Translations under genes and position numbers: made by a program
In this document: positions 11,395 through 25,212 of the stretch, piece after piece
Layout of the letters: the number at the start of each line of letters is the position of its first letter
Numbering within the stretch: the first letter of the stretch is position 1
Assembly (NCBI GenBank): GCA_902607215.1
Contig: CACLJJ010000003.1
Span: forward strand, 1-46,261
DNA: 46,261 nucleotides
Direction: 5' to 3'
Source: an uncultured Pelagibacteraceae bacterium
Lineage (GTDB): Bacteria; Pseudomonadota; Alphaproteobacteria; Pelagibacterales; Pelagibacteraceae
The notes under the pieces: generated by a model
The model's database searches: none
What the model was told of the DNA's origin: nothing
Seen by the model: the letters and a program-made list of their open reading frames with translations, nothing else

Positions 11395-12270
11395 ATGTCA
11401 GTTTTAGTTAATAAAAATACAAAAGTTATTTGTCAGGGATTTACAGGTGCTCATGGTACATTTCACTCTGAGCAATCACTTGAGTATGGAACAAATTTAG
11501 TGGGTGGGGTAACACCAAAAAAAGGAGGTCAAATTCATCTTGATAGACCTGTATTTAATACAGTTGTTGAGGCCAAAAAAGCTACAGATGCAAATGCTAC
11601 TATGATTTATGTTCCAGCTAAATTTGCAGCAGGAGCTATAATAGAAGCTATAGATGCTAGTATAGATCTTATTGTTTGTATAACTGAAGGAATTCCTGTT
11701 TTAGATATGTTAAAAGTTAAAAAACATTTATCAAAATCTAAATCAAGATTAATAGGTCCAAACTGTCCAGGTATAATTACCCCAGGCGAATGCAAAATTG
11801 GAATTATGCCAGGCAATATTCATAAGAAAGGAACCGTTGGTATAGTCTCTAGATCTGGAACTTTAACTTATGAAGCTGTTGCGCAAACAACAGAAAATGG
11901 ATTGGGACAATCAACATGTATAGGTATTGGTGGCGATCCCATTAATGGAACTAATTTTATAGATTGCCTCGATCTATTTTTAAAAGATCCTGAAACAGAA
12001 TCTATATTAATGATTGGTGAAATAGGTGGTTCAGCCGAGGAAGAGGCATCTGAATTTGTTAAAAATCATACAATAAAAAAGCCCATTGTTGGATTTATTG
12101 CAGGAATTACTGCACCACCAGGAAGAAGAATGGGTCATGCTGGAGCCATAATATCTGGCGGCAAAGGTGGTGCAGAGGATAAGATTAAAATTATGGAGAA
12201 TGCAGGCATCACTATAGCTAAATCTCCCGCAGATATTGGAAGAACTCTATATAACAAATTGTCACTTTAA
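11395..12270 (+). CDS. sucD: succinyl-CoA synthetase alpha subunit
   Basis: [41 protein letters not shown] phospho-His region. Confidence 0.97.
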   Translation: MSVLVNKNTKVICQGFTGAHGTFHSEQSLEYGTNLVGGVTPKKGGQIHLDRPVFNTVVEAKKATDANATMIYVPAKFAAGAIIEAIDASIDLIVCITEGIPVLDMLKVKKHLSKSKSRLIGPNCPGIITPGECKIGIMPGNIHKKGTVGIVSRSGTLTYEAVAQTTENGLGQSTCIGIGGDPINGTNFIDCLDLFLKDPETESILMIGEIGGSAEEEASEFVKNHTIKKPIVGFIAGITAPPGRRMGHAGAIISGGKGGAEDKIKIMENAGITIAKSPADIGRTLYNKLSL

Positions 12271-12309
12271 AATATTTGATACAAATACTATACTAAGAGT
12301 ATTAAATTA

Positions 12310-15186
12310 ATGAGCTCATCAAAAAACTTAGAATACGAAAAGACCTCCTTTTTAAATAAGTCAAATAGTGCCTTTATAGAGGAAATGTATATTAGGTTTA
12401 TTGAAAAAGATCCAAATCTACCTGAGAGTTGGAAAAAATATTTTGAAACATTGGATGATGATATTCAATCTGTAATAAAAGAGATTGAAGGCCCGACATG
12501 GAAACCCAACAAAAAAAGAATAAATATTAAAACTTCATCAAAAAAAAATGTTGAAAAATTTTTACACACAGAGGATTTTGAAGTTGAAAAAAATCAATCT
12601 ATAAAAGCAATTGCACTAATCAGAGCGTACAGAATTAGAGGTCATTTAATTGCAAATTTAGATCCACTTGGAATGATGGATAGAAAATATCTTCATGAAT
12701 TACACCCAGAGGATCATGGCTTTAAAAAGGAAGACTATGATAAAAAAATATTTTTAGGATCTTATATGGATGCTGGATATGCATCAATTAATGAAATACT
12801 TAAAAAGTTAAGAAAAGTTTACTGTTCTACAATTGGCGTTGAGTATATGCATATTTCAGATCCGACTGAAAAAGTTTGGTTTAGAAATAGAATGGAAAAA
12901 GAGGAAAACAAAATTAAATTTGCTGACGTTGGGAAAAAGAAAATATTAAATAAAATTATTCAAGCTGAAGGATTTGAAAAATTTCTTGCAAAAAAATTTG
13001 TTGGAACAAAAAGATTTGGTTTGGATGGAGCTGAATCTTTAATTCCTGCACTTGAACAAATAATCAAACGTGGTGGCCAACTAGGAGTAAAAGAAATTAA
13101 AATCGGAATGCCGCACCGTGGAAGGTTAAATGTTTTAGCAAATGTATTACAAAAATCTTATAAGAGAATTTTTAATGAATTTGCTGGACAATTTTCTAAT
13201 ACACCTGAAGAAACTGCTGGAGATGTAAAATATCATTTAGGTGCCTCATCAAACAGAGAGTTTGATGGTAATTCTGTTCATGTAAGTTTAACTGATAACC
13301 CTTCCCATTTAGAAGCAGTAGATCCAGTTGTTCTTGGACAAACAAGAGCAAAACAATTTTTTCACAAGGATTCAAAAAGAAATAAAGTAATACCAATCTT
13401 AATTCATGGTGATGCTGCATTTGCAGGACAAGGTATAGTTGCAGAATGTTTTGCTATGTCAGGTTTACCAGGTCACAACACTGGTGGAACAATTCACATT
13501 ATTGCTAATAATCAAATTGGATTTACGACAAGTCCAAGATTTGCAAGATCGAGTCCGTATCCATCAGATTTGGGAAAAGTGGTTGACGCTCCAATTTTGC
13601 ATTGCAATGGTGATGATCCTGAATCAGTCGTGCATTGTGCAAAAATTGCAATCGAGTTTAGACAGCAATTTAATAAAGATGTTGTTATCGACATGATTTG
13701 TTACCGTAGATTTGGTCATAATGAAGGTGATGAGCCATCATTTACTCAACCATTAATGTATAAAAAAATTAGACAACATCCAACAACGCTTAATGTATAT
13801 GGAGACAAGTTAGTCAAAAATGGAATTCTTAACCAAGAAGAATTTGATAAAATGAAAAAAGAATTCTTAAATCTACTTGATGAACAATACAAAACTGCAA
13901 AAGATTATAAACCTAAAATTGAATGGTATGAAGGAACATGGTCAAGATACAAACCAGAAAAAGGAAAAGATAAAAGAGGAAAAAGTGGTGTAGATTTAAA
14001 TAAAATTCTTAAAATTTCTGAAAAAATTAATAATATTCCTCCAGAAATTAATATTCATAAAACAATTTCTAAAATTTTAGAATTGAGAAAAGAATCAATT
14101 ATAAGAAAAAAAAGAATAGATTGGTCTGCCGCAGAGTCTTTAGCATTTGGCACTCTTCTTGAAGAAGGATTTCCAGTAAGGTTGGTAGGTCAGGATTCTG
14201 GAAGAGGTACTTTTAGTCAAAGGCATTCTGTTTTAAGAAATCAAGTAGATAATTCTCGTTATATTCCTTTAAACAACATTTCAAATAATCAAAAAAAATT
14301 TGAAGTTGTTGATAGTTTCTTGTCTGAGCTTGCAGTTCTAGGGTTTGAATATGGCTACAGCTTGGTCGAGCCAAGTACACTAACTATTTGGGAAGCACAA
14401 TTTGGAGATTTTGCTAATGGAGCTCAAATAATTATAGATCAGTTTATCTCATCAGGTGAAAGGAAATGGTCTAGAGCAAGTGGACTTGTAATGCTTTTGC
14501 CCCATGGCTATGAAGGTCAGGGCCCAGAACATTCATCTGGAAGACTAGAAAGATTTCTCCAATTATGTGCACAAGATAATTTACAAGTTATGAATTGTAC
14601 TACTCCTGCAAATTATTTTCATGCTTTAAGACGTCAAATTCACAGAGATTTTAGAAAACCACTGGTTATTATGACTCCCAAATCATTATTAAGAAATAAA
14701 CTTTGTGTATCTAATTTAGAAGATTTTGGTAAAAAAAATTCTTTTCATAGAGTCCTTTGGGATCATGCGATTGATCCAAAAGAAAATAGTTTTATAAAAC
14801 TTAAGAAAAGCGACAAAATAAGAAAAGTGATTTTATGTTCAGGTAAAGTTTACTTTGATCTTTTAGAGGCTAGAGAAAAATTAAAAAAGGATGATGTGGT
14901 AATGTTTAGGATAGAGCAACTTTATCCATTTCCTATTAAACCTTTAGTTAAAGAGATAAAAAAATATGCTAAAAATGCAAAATTTTATTGGTGTCAAGAA
15001 GAACCAGTAAATATGGGTGCATGGCTTTTAGTGCGAGACTATATCCAATGGACATTAAATTATATAGGAGCTAAAAATAAAGGAATCATGTATATAGGTA
15101 GGAATCCTGCAGCATCACCAGCTACTGGATACGCAAAAAGACACTTGGCACAACAAAAAGATATAATAGACAAAGTATTTAAATAA
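12310..15186 (+). CDS. sucA: 2-oxoglutarate dehydrogenase E1 component
   Basis: 958 aa; [53 protein letters not shown]-type motif [10 protein letters not shown]. Confidence 0.97.
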   Translation: MSSSKNLEYEKTSFLNKSNSAFIEEMYIRFIEKDPNLPESWKKYFETLDDDIQSVIKEIEGPTWKPNKKRINIKTSSKKNVEKFLHTEDFEVEKNQSIKAIALIRAYRIRGHLIANLDPLGMMDRKYLHELHPEDHGFKKEDYDKKIFLGSYMDAGYASINEILKKLRKVYCSTIGVEYMHISDPTEKVWFRNRMEKEENKIKFADVGKKKILNKIIQAEGFEKFLAKKFVGTKRFGLDGAESLIPALEQIIKRGGQLGVKEIKIGMPHRGRLNVLANVLQKSYKRIFNEFAGQFSNTPEETAGDVKYHLGASSNREFDGNSVHVSLTDNPSHLEAVDPVVLGQTRAKQFFHKDSKRNKVIPILIHGDAAFAGQGIVAECFAMSGLPGHNTGGTIHIIANNQIGFTTSPRFARSSPYPSDLGKVVDAPILHCNGDDPESVVHCAKIAIEFRQQFNKDVVIDMICYRRFGHNEGDEPSFTQPLMYKKIRQHPTTLNVYGDKLVKNGILNQEEFDKMKKEFLNLLDEQYKTAKDYKPKIEWYEGTWSRYKPEKGKDKRGKSGVDLNKILKISEKINNIPPEINIHKTISKILELRKESIIRKKRIDWSAAESLAFGTLLEEGFPVRLVGQDSGRGTFSQRHSVLRNQVDNSRYIPLNNISNNQKKFEVVDSFLSELAVLGFEYGYSLVEPSTLTIWEAQFGDFANGAQIIIDQFISSGERKWSRASGLVMLLPHGYEGQGPEHSSGRLERFLQLCAQDNLQVMNCTTPANYFHALRRQIHRDFRKPLVIMTPKSLLRNKLCVSNLEDFGKKNSFHRVLWDHAIDPKENSFIKLKKSDKIRKVILCSGKVYFDLLEAREKLKKDDVVMFRIEQLYPFPIKPLVKEIKKYAKNAKFYWCQEEPVNMGAWLLVRDYIQWTLNYIGAKNKGIMYIGRNPAASPATGYAKRHLAQQKDIIDKVFK

Positions 15187-15188
15187 AA

Positions 15189-16460
15189 ATGAGTGAAAAA
15201 ATTTTAGTACCAGCTCTAGGAGAGAGCATAACTGAAGCAACAGTTGCAAAATGGTTAAAAAATGTTGGTGATCCAGTTGAAGCTGATGAGCCAGTTGTAG
15301 AATTGGAGACTGATAAAGTTAACTTAGAGGTTCCATCACCAATAAATGGAACAATCGGAGACATTAAATTTAAAGATGGAGATGTGGTTAAAGTTGGAAC
15401 AGTTTTAGGATCAATTCAAAGTAATGGCCAAAGCATTCAAACAGAAATTAAAAAAATCAAGCCTGATATAAAAATTAATAAAGTTGTAAATTTAGAAAAA
15501 GAAGAAAACGACGAGCAACCATTGGTTTTAACTAATGATGAGCAACCTTTAGTTTTAACTGACGAAATTAAAGATAAAAAAGATATTAAAAAACCAATAA
15601 AATTGGCATCTCTTTCACCATCAGTAAGAAAAATAGTTGCCGAAAAAAATATCAATATAGAGTCAATTAAAGGGACGGGTAAAGACGGAAGAATATCAAA
15701 AGGAGATTTATTAAATTTAATGTCAGTTAGTCCAAAACCTTATGAGAGAAAAATTAAATTTGGTGAAGAGGAACGAATTAAAATGAGCAGGTTAAGGCAA
15801 ACAATAGCAAAAAGGTTAAAACAAGCTCAAGAAAATGCAGCATTACTTACAACTTTTAATGAAGTTGATATGACAAAAATTATTGAGATGAGAAAAGAAA
15901 ATCAGAAAGATTTTCAAAAAAGATACGGAACTAAATTAGGTTTTATGTCATTCTTTGTAAAAGCTTGTGTTGTAGCTTTGAAAGTTTTTCCAGCAGTTAA
16001 TGCGGAAATAGATGGTGATGAGATAGTATACAAAAATTATTATAATATTAGTTTTGCAGTTGGAACAGAGAAGGGCTTAGTAGTTCCAGTATTAAGAAAT
16101 GCAGATGAACTCTCGTTTGCTGACATTGAGAAAAATATAAAAACTATTTCTGAAAAAGCTAGAGATGGAAAATTAAATATTGAAGATCTACAGGGCGGAA
16201 CTTTCACAATAAGCAATGGTGGAGTTTATGGGTCAATGTTATCAACTCCAATTTTAAATTTGCCTCAATCTGGTGTACTAGGGATGCATAATATTGTTGA
16301 AAGAGCCATGGTAGTAGATGGAGAAATTAAAATAAGACCTGTAATGTATTTAGCATTATCTTATGATCATAGAATAATTGATGGTAAGGATTCGGTTTCT
16401 TTTTTAAAGACCGTTAAAGAAACCTTGGAAGACCCAGGAAAGTTATTTTTAGAAATTTAA
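15189..16460 (+). CDS. sucB: dihydrolipoamide succinyltransferase (2-OGDH E2)
   Basis: Lipoyl domain [13 protein letters not shown]3-binding domain, catalytic SYDHRIIDG. Confidence 0.96.
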   Translation: MSEKILVPALGESITEATVAKWLKNVGDPVEADEPVVELETDKVNLEVPSPINGTIGDIKFKDGDVVKVGTVLGSIQSNGQSIQTEIKKIKPDIKINKVVNLEKEENDEQPLVLTNDEQPLVLTDEIKDKKDIKKPIKLASLSPSVRKIVAEKNINIESIKGTGKDGRISKGDLLNLMSVSPKPYERKIKFGEEERIKMSRLRQTIAKRLKQAQENAALLTTFNEVDMTKIIEMRKENQKDFQKRYGTKLGFMSFFVKACVVALKVFPAVNAEIDGDEIVYKNYYNISFAVGTEKGLVVPVLRNADELSFADIEKNIKTISEKARDGKLNIEDLQGGTFTISNGGVYGSMLSTPILNLPQSGVLGMHNIVERAMVVDGEIKIRPVMYLALSYDHRIIDGKDSVSFLKTVKETLEDPGKLFLEI

Positions 16461-17861
16461 ATGCCTGAAAAATTTAATGTAGTTGTTATAGGTGGGGGTC
16501 CTGGTGGATATGTTTGTGCTATTAGATTAGCTCAATTAGGTTTTAAAACTGCATGTATAGAATCCAGAGGATCTTTGGGAGGAACTTGTTTAAATGTTGG
16601 CTGTATACCATCAAAAAGTTTATTAAATCTTTCTGAAAATTTTCATAAAGCAAAAAATTTTACGAATCTTGGAATAGAGACAGGTCAAGTAAAACTTAAT
16701 TTGGAAAAAATGATGAAAAACAAAGATAAAGCCGTTACTGTTTTGACAAAAGGTGTAGAATTCTTATTCAAAAAAAATAAAGTTACTTATTTTAAAGGCA
16801 TTGGAAGTTTTAACTCAGCCAATCAAATATCAATAATTGATGATAAAAAAAAAAAAATTATTTTAAAGACTGAAAAAACTATTATTAGCACAGGATCTGA
16901 ACCTATTTCACTTCCATCTGTAAAATTTGATGAAAAAATTATTTTATCTTCAACAGGAGCGTTATTTCTTAAGTCCGTTCCAAAAAAAATGATTATTGTT
17001 GGAGGTGGTTATATTGGATTAGAAATGGGTTCAGTGTGGTCTAGGTTAGGATCTGAGGTGCATGTTATTGAATTTTTAGATCATATTACTCCAGGCATGG
17101 ATAAAGAAATATCTAAAGAATTTATGAAGATTTTAAAAAAACAAGGAATTAACTTTCATATGCAAATAAAAGTAGAATCAATTAAAAATAATAAAACATC
17201 AGCTAAAGTTTCATTATTGGATAAAGATGGAAAAAAAAGCGAATTAGAATGTAATGTCGTTTTAATTTCAGTAGGAAGAAAAGCAAATACAAAGGATTTA
17301 AACTTAGATTCTATTGGAGTTTTATTGGATGAGAAAAAAAGAATTAAAGTAAATAAAAATTTTGAAACCAATGTTAAAAACATTTATGCAATTGGTGATG
17401 TAATTGAAGGGCCAATGTTGGCGCACAAAGCAGAAGAGGAAGGAATTGCGGTAGCTGAATTAATAGCGGGTCAATCTGGTCATGTTAATTATGATGTTAT
17501 CCCAGGAGTTATTTATACATCGCCAGAAGTTGCTACAGTTGGAAAAACAGAAGAACAGTTAAATTCATTAGGTACTAAATATAAAGTTGGAAAATTCCCA
17601 TTTATTGCAAATTCTAGAGCTAAAGCGATTAATGAGCCAGAAGGATTTGTAAAAATCCTTGCTGATGAAAAAACAGACAAAATATTAGGTGTTCACATGA
17701 TAGGTCCGCATGTGGGTGAAATGATAGCAGAAATAGCTGTTGCAATGGAATTTGGTGCAAGCTCAGAAGATATTGCAAGAACGTGCCATGCACATCCAAC
17801 TTTTTCTGAGGCTGTAAAAGAAGCGGCATTATCGATAGATAAAAGAGCAATACACTCTTAA
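16461..17861 (+). CDS. lpdA: dihydrolipoyl dehydrogenase (E3)
   Basis: GGGPGGYVCAIRLAQLG; GGTCLNVGCIPSK redox-active disulfide; HAHPTFSEA. Confidence 0.97.
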   Translation: MPEKFNVVVIGGGPGGYVCAIRLAQLGFKTACIESRGSLGGTCLNVGCIPSKSLLNLSENFHKAKNFTNLGIETGQVKLNLEKMMKNKDKAVTVLTKGVEFLFKKNKVTYFKGIGSFNSANQISIIDDKKKKIILKTEKTIISTGSEPISLPSVKFDEKIILSSTGALFLKSVPKKMIIVGGGYIGLEMGSVWSRLGSEVHVIEFLDHITPGMDKEISKEFMKILKKQGINFHMQIKVESIKNNKTSAKVSLLDKDGKKSELECNVVLISVGRKANTKDLNLDSIGVLLDEKKRIKVNKNFETNVKNIYAIGDVIEGPMLAHKAEEEGIAVAELIAGQSGHVNYDVIPGVIYTSPEVATVGKTEEQLNSLGTKYKVGKFPFIANSRAKAINEPEGFVKILADEKTDKILGVHMIGPHVGEMIAEIAVAMEFGASSEDIARTCHAHPTFSEAVKEAALSIDKRAIHS

Positions 17862-17883
17862 AAAATTTTCATAATATAGAAAT

Positions 17884-19839
17884 ATGAGAGTACCGATTCT
17901 TATACCAAATATTTTCAATTATCCATTTACTTATGAGACCAGCTTAAATTTAAAGTTAGGAGATTATGTAGAAGTACCTTTTGGAAAATCAAAAGCAATA
18001 GGAGTAGTCTGGGATGAATTTGAAAAAAATAAAAATAAAAACTATGCAATAAAACAAGTAATCAAAAAATTTGAAATTCCAAGCTTAAATAAAAATACAA
18101 TAAAGTTTCTAAATTGGTTTTCAGAATACAATATGGTCCCAAAAGGAATGGCTCTAAAATTAGTATTATTAAGCAGTAAAGTAGTTGAAGAATTACCAAA
18201 AAAAAATTATGAGAATTTTAACCATAAAATTAAAATTCAAAAATTTAAGCTAACTTTAGAGCAAAAAGAGAATTTAAAAAAAATGAATTTTTCTAATCAA
18301 AAATTTAGAGTACACGTTCTTCAAGGAGTTACTGGTTCGGGAAAAACCATAGTTTATTTTGAAGCTCTTAGGAAAATATTAAGCAATGGATTTCAGGGAC
18401 TAATATTATTACCTGAAATTGGTTTAACGGGCCAGTTTGAAAAAAAATTCATTGAATTTTTTGGATTTAGAGCGGCTATTTGGCATTCTGGAATAACTAA
18501 AAAAAATAGGGAGATTATTTGGAGTGGAATTCTAAATCAAAAAATTAATGTAGTGATTGGAGCCAGATCATCGTTATTTTTACCTTTTAAAAATTTAGGT
18601 TTGATAATTGTGGATGAAGAACACGATCAATCATATAAACAAGATGAAGGCATAATTTATAATGCTAGGGACATGGCTATATCGAGAGCATTGTTTGAAA
18701 ATATACCAATTAACTTAGTTACAGCAGTTCCATCAGTAGAAACTTATGATAATATAAAAAAAGGGAAATATACTAGCTCTAAACTTCATAAGAGATATAA
18801 AAATGCTTCATTACCAAATTACGAAATAATAAATTTAAATAAAATTAAATTAGAACCTCAATCTTGGATTTCAAAAAAAATTATAGAAAAAGTAAACTTT
18901 CATCTTAAAAACAAAGATCAGGTTCTTTTTTTTTTAAATAGAAGAGGATTTTCGCCTCACGCATTATGTAAAAAATGTTTAAAAAGTTTTTCGTGTCCAA
19001 ATTGTTCAATCAATTTAGTTTATCATAAAAATAAACAAATTTTGTTATGTCACTACTGCGGATATAAATCTCAGCTTGTTAGAAAGTGTTCAGCAAATCA
19101 AATGTGTGATTTTATTTTTTGTGGTCCTGGAGTGGAAAGAATTTATGAAGAAATCAAAAAAAGGTTTCCTTTAAAAAAAATATTAATTTTTTCTAGCGAC
19201 ACAATGAATAAAAAAAATTCTACAGACATATTAAAAAAAATTGTTAATAATGAAATTCAAATTTTGGTAGGAACACAACTTATATCTAAAGGTTTTCATT
19301 TTCCCAACCTAAATTGTATTGTTGTTGTTGATATAGATTTAACTTCCCAAGGTCATGACTTAAGAGGCACAGAAAAAAATTTACAATTGTATCACCAACT
19401 TGCAGGAAGAGCCGGAAGAGCTGGAAAACCAGCAATAGTTTATTTTCAAACTTATAATTTAAATACAAACATGATAACCGATATTACAAATAGTAATCCA
19501 GATATATTTTTAGAAAAAGAACTTGAATTAAGAAGATCTAATAATCTTCCACCTTTTCAAAGATTTATATCACTGATAGTCACAGGTAGTGACGAAAAAA
19601 AAGTTGAAAAAGATTCGATTAAATTCAAAAATTTTATTGAAAAATTTATTGATGGTAAAGTTTTAGGTCCAGTGAATGCTCCAATATTTAGATTAAAAAG
19701 AAAATTTAGGGTAAGACTATTAGTAAGGGGCAAAAAATCACTTAATGTCCAAAATTCACTAACTAAAATTATCTCAAAATTCAAATTTTCAAGCGGAATA
19801 AAACTGACGGTTGATGTTGACCCAATAAACTTCAATTAA
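17884..19839 (+). CDS. priA: primosomal protein N' (replication restart helicase)
   Basis: QGVTGSGKTIVYFEA Walker A, VDEEHDQSYKQ, LNRRGFSPHALCKKC, Zn-binding Cys cluster, QLAGRAGRAGKPA. Confidence 0.93.
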   Translation: MRVPILIPNIFNYPFTYETSLNLKLGDYVEVPFGKSKAIGVVWDEFEKNKNKNYAIKQVIKKFEIPSLNKNTIKFLNWFSEYNMVPKGMALKLVLLSSKVVEELPKKNYENFNHKIKIQKFKLTLEQKENLKKMNFSNQKFRVHVLQGVTGSGKTIVYFEALRKILSNGFQGLILLPEIGLTGQFEKKFIEFFGFRAAIWHSGITKKNREIIWSGILNQKINVVIGARSSLFLPFKNLGLIIVDEEHDQSYKQDEGIIYNARDMAISRALFENIPINLVTAVPSVETYDNIKKGKYTSSKLHKRYKNASLPNYEIINLNKIKLEPQSWISKKIIEKVNFHLKNKDQVLFFLNRRGFSPHALCKKCLKSFSCPNCSINLVYHKNKQILLCHYCGYKSQLVRKCSANQMCDFIFCGPGVERIYEEIKKRFPLKKILIFSSDTMNKKNSTDILKKIVNNEIQILVGTQLISKGFHFPNLNCIVVVDIDLTSQGHDLRGTEKNLQLYHQLAGRAGRAGKPAIVYFQTYNLNTNMITDITNSNPDIFLEKELELRRSNNLPPFQRFISLIVTGSDEKKVEKDSIKFKNFIEKFIDGKVLGPVNAPIFRLKRKFRVRLLVRGKKSLNVQNSLTKIISKFKFSSGIKLTVDVDPINFN

Positions 19840-19874
19840 TCAGCAAAAATTAAACTATTATGATAATGTGGCGC

Positions 19875-19903
19875 TTGAAGAGGTTTGGGTCATATGCTAA
19901 TTA
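19875..19903 (+). promoter_or_regulatory. candidate sigma70-type promoter for the atpHAGDC operon
   Basis: TTGAAG (19875-19880), 17-nt spacer, TGC-TAATTA (extended -10) at 19898-19903, in the 110-nt priA/atpH gap. Confidence 0.5.
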
Positions 19904-19949
19904 AATTTAAATTTTTATAAGTTCTTCAAATACTAATAAGGGAAATAAG

Positions 19950-20507
19950 TTGAGTAAAACTAAAGATTTTTCTGGTACGTCTGTAAGTAGGTATTCACTT
20001 GCTTTATTTGAGCTTGCGAAAGAAAGTAATTCAACTAAAGAAATTGAAGACCAATCTTTTGCATTAATTAATCTGATTTCAAAAAATAAAGAGTTCAATT
20101 ATTTTATCAAAAATCCAACCAATAGTAAGGAAGATCAACAAAAAACAATAATTAAAATTTCAGAGCAATTTAAACTTAATGAGTTACTAACAAAATTTTT
20201 ATGTTTTTTAATATCAAAAAGAAGATTTTTTTATGTAGAAAAAATACTTAAAGATTATACAGAAACTTGCTCAAAAAAAAGAGGCGAAATAAAAGCTGAA
20301 TTAATTGTGGCGAAAAAAATGAGTGAAAATGAAATTAACAGCATTAAAGCTGATTTAACAAAATCTTTTGACTCTAAAATAAGATTAAATTTTAAAAATG
20401 ATCCTAGTTTAATTGGAGGGTTGATAATTCAAGTTGGTAGCACAATGATAGATACTTCAATAAAAAATAAATTACAAAAAATTGAAAATAAAATGATAGA
20501 GGCATAA
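19950..20507 (+). CDS. atpH: F1 ATP synthase delta subunit (TTG start)
   Basis: First gene of F1 cluster, delta-family sequence; TTG start with upstream AAGGGA. Confidence 0.9.
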   Translation: MSKTKDFSGTSVSRYSLALFELAKESNSTKEIEDQSFALINLISKNKEFNYFIKNPTNSKEDQQKTIIKISEQFKLNELLTKFLCFLISKRRFFYVEKILKDYTETCSKKRGEIKAELIVAKKMSENEINSIKADLTKSFDSKIRLNFKNDPSLIGGLIIQVGSTMIDTSIKNKLQKIENKMIEA

Positions 20508-22040
20508 ATGGAAATTAATCCTTCAGAAGTAACAAAAATATTAAAAGAACAAATTAAAAAATTTGGTGATAAAGCTGAGGTAACAGAAGTTGGTCAAGTT
20601 TTGTCGGTAGGGGACGGTATTGCCAGAGTATATGGTTTAGATAATGTACAAGCTGGAGAGATGGTTGAATTTTCAGATGGTTCAAAAGGCATGGCACTAA
20701 ATCTTGAGAGCGAAAATGTTGGAGTTGTAATTTTTGGCGATGATAGAGCCATTAAAGAAGGAGATACTGTAAAAAGAACAGGAGCTATTGTTGATGCACC
20801 AGTAGGAAAAGAATTATTAGGTAGAGTAGTTGATGGTTTGGGAAATCCTATAGATGGAAAAGGTGCTTTAGAAAAAAGAGTAAAAAAAAGCAGAGTAGAA
20901 GTTAAAGCTCCTGGAATAATTCCCAGGCAATCAGTAAGTGAACCAATGCAGTCAGGTCTTAAAGCAATTGATAGTCTAGTTCCAATTGGAAGAGGCCAAA
21001 GAGAACTAATTATTGGAGATAGACAAACAGGAAAAACTGCAGTTGCAGTTGATACGATTATAAATCAGAAAAAAATAAATGAGTCAGGAAGCGAAAAACA
21101 AAAATTATATTGTATTTATGTTGCAATAGGTCAAAAAAGATCAACAGTAAGACAAATTCAAAAAACATTAGAAGAAGCAGGTGCAATGGAGTATACAACT
21201 ATTGTGGCTGCTACAGCATCCGATGCAGCGCCACTTCAATTTTTAGCGCCGTATACTGGTTGTACAATGGGTGAATATTTTAGAGATAATGGAATGCATG
21301 CCTTAATCATATATGATGATTTGTCAAAACAAGCAGTAGCTTATAGACAAATGTCTCTTTTGTTAAGAAGGCCCCCAGGACGAGAGGCCTACCCTGGAGA
21401 TGTATTTTATTTACATAGCAGACTGTTAGAAAGAGCTGCAAAGTTAAGTGATAAACATGGTGGCGGATCTTTAACAGCTTTACCAATTATTGAAACACAA
21501 GCAGGAGATGTTTCTGCGTATATACCAACCAATGTTATTTCAATTACAGATGGACAAATATTTCTTGAGACGAATTTATTTAACCAAGGTATTAGACCTG
21601 CAATTAACGTTGGTTTGTCTGTATCAAGAGTTGGATCGGCAGCACAAACGAAGGCAATGAAAAAAGTTTCTGGATCTATGAAATTAGAACTTGCTCAATA
21701 TAGAGAAATGGCCGCATTTGCACAGTTTGGATCAGATTTAGATGCATCTACACAAAAACTTTTAAATCGAGGATCAAAACTAACTGAACTTTTAAAGCAA
21801 AAGCAATTTTCACCAATGACAGTAGCAGAACAAGTTATTTCTGTATTTTGTGGGGTAAGAGGCTATTTAGATGATATTGAGCTTAAAGATATTGCTCAGT
21901 TTGAGTTAAAAATAATTGAAAAATGTAAATCAGAAAAACCAGAAATTTTAGAGTCCATTTCAAGTTCTGGAAAACTTGAGGAAGACTCTGAGAAATTGTT
22001 GGCTGGTATAATAAATGATTTTAAAAAAAATCTTAATTAA
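20508..22040 (+). CDS. atpA: F1 ATP synthase alpha subunit
   Basis: [14 protein letters not shown]-loop; [26 protein letters not shown]. Confidence 0.98.
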   Translation: MEINPSEVTKILKEQIKKFGDKAEVTEVGQVLSVGDGIARVYGLDNVQAGEMVEFSDGSKGMALNLESENVGVVIFGDDRAIKEGDTVKRTGAIVDAPVGKELLGRVVDGLGNPIDGKGALEKRVKKSRVEVKAPGIIPRQSVSEPMQSGLKAIDSLVPIGRGQRELIIGDRQTGKTAVAVDTIINQKKINESGSEKQKLYCIYVAIGQKRSTVRQIQKTLEEAGAMEYTTIVAATASDAAPLQFLAPYTGCTMGEYFRDNGMHALIIYDDLSKQAVAYRQMSLLLRRPPGREAYPGDVFYLHSRLLERAAKLSDKHGGGSLTALPIIETQAGDVSAYIPTNVISITDGQIFLETNLFNQGIRPAINVGLSVSRVGSAAQTKAMKKVSGSMKLELAQYREMAAFAQFGSDLDASTQKLLNRGSKLTELLKQKQFSPMTVAEQVISVFCGVRGYLDDIELKDIAQFELKIIEKCKSEKPEILESISSSGKLEEDSEKLLAGIINDFKKNLN

Positions 22041-22046
22041 AAAAAT

Positions 22047-24339
<2,293 letters not shown>

Positions 24340-24340
<1 letters not shown>

Positions 24341-24738
24341 TGAGTGAAGAGTTCAAAGTTGAAATAGTAAATCCTGAAAAGTCTTTTCTGTCCAATGAAA
24401 ATGTAACTGAGGTAGTAGTTCCAGCTTTCGAAGGGGAAATGGGAATTTTAAAAGATCATATTTCTATAATATCTTTTTTAAAACCAGGAATTATAAAAAT
24501 TTTTTCAAAAAATACAGAAGAAAAGTTTTATGTTGAAGACGGCATTGTAGAGTTTAAAGATAACTCTTTATCAATATTAACAAGCTCTATATTTAGCTTA
24601 GACAAAATAGATAGAGATTATGTAAATCAATCTATTCAGGATGCAGAAAAAGAATTGCTAAATGAAAATATTGAGGACCAAAAAAGATTTTTAATATCAC
24701 AAAAGATTGATGTATTAAAATCTATAGGTTCTAATTAG
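24340..24738 (+). CDS. atpC: F1 ATP synthase epsilon subunit
   Basis: VEIVNPEKSFLSNENVTEVVVPAFEGEMGILKDH; follows atpD with TAATG junction. Confidence 0.93.
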
Positions 24739-25210
24739 ATATAATTTTTCTTACTTCAAGTTTTAATTGTTCATAAACTTTTAGCTTAAAATCGACAACT
24801 GTATCGGTAATTGTTTCTAGATCAACCCACTTCCAATCAAGAAATTCTGGTTTTTTTGTATTAATATTTATTTCACTATCTTCTCCTGTGAATTTCATTA
24901 TAAACCATTTTTGTTTTTGGCCTTTGTATTTACCTTTCCAAATAATACTCACTAAATTATTTGGCAAATTGTAAGAAATGAAACCATCTATTTCTTTTAT
25001 TAGAGATATACTTTTAATACTTGTTTCTTCTTTTAGCTCTCTTAATGCAGCTTTATAATAGTTTTCACCATCATCTACACCACCTTGAGGCATCTGCCAA
25101 AAATTTTTTGGATTATCGATTCTTTTTGCAACAAAAACTTTATTTTCAGAGTTTAAAATAACAACACCAACACCATTCCTTAAAGGTAGTTTTTCAAAAT
25201 TTTCTTTCAT
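24731..25210 (-). CDS. rppH: RNA pyrophosphohydrolase, Nudix family
   Basis: RNGVGVVILN; MPQGGVDDGE...ALRELKEETSI Nudix box; ~160 aa. Confidence 0.9.
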   Translation of the reverse strand: MKENFEKLPLRNGVGVVILNSENKVFVAKRIDNPKNFWQMPQGGVDDGENYYKAALRELKEETSIKSISLIKEIDGFISYNLPNNLVSIIWKGKYKGQKQKWFIMKFTGEDSEININTKKPEFLDWKWVDLETITDTVVDFKLKVYEQLKLEVRKIISN

Positions 25211-25212
25211 GG

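Noticed and set aside
12284-12303. Small dyad AATACT...AGTATT in the sucD/sucA spacer
   Set aside because: 6-bp AT-only arms are expected by chance at this base composition and no U-tract follows.
21369-21410. Locally higher-GC stretch in atpA (aggcccccaggacgagaggcctaccctgga)
   Set aside because: Explained by the invariant [12 protein letters not shown] motif, whose Pro/Gly/Arg codons force GC, unlike the GC3-biased patch in the hydrolase.
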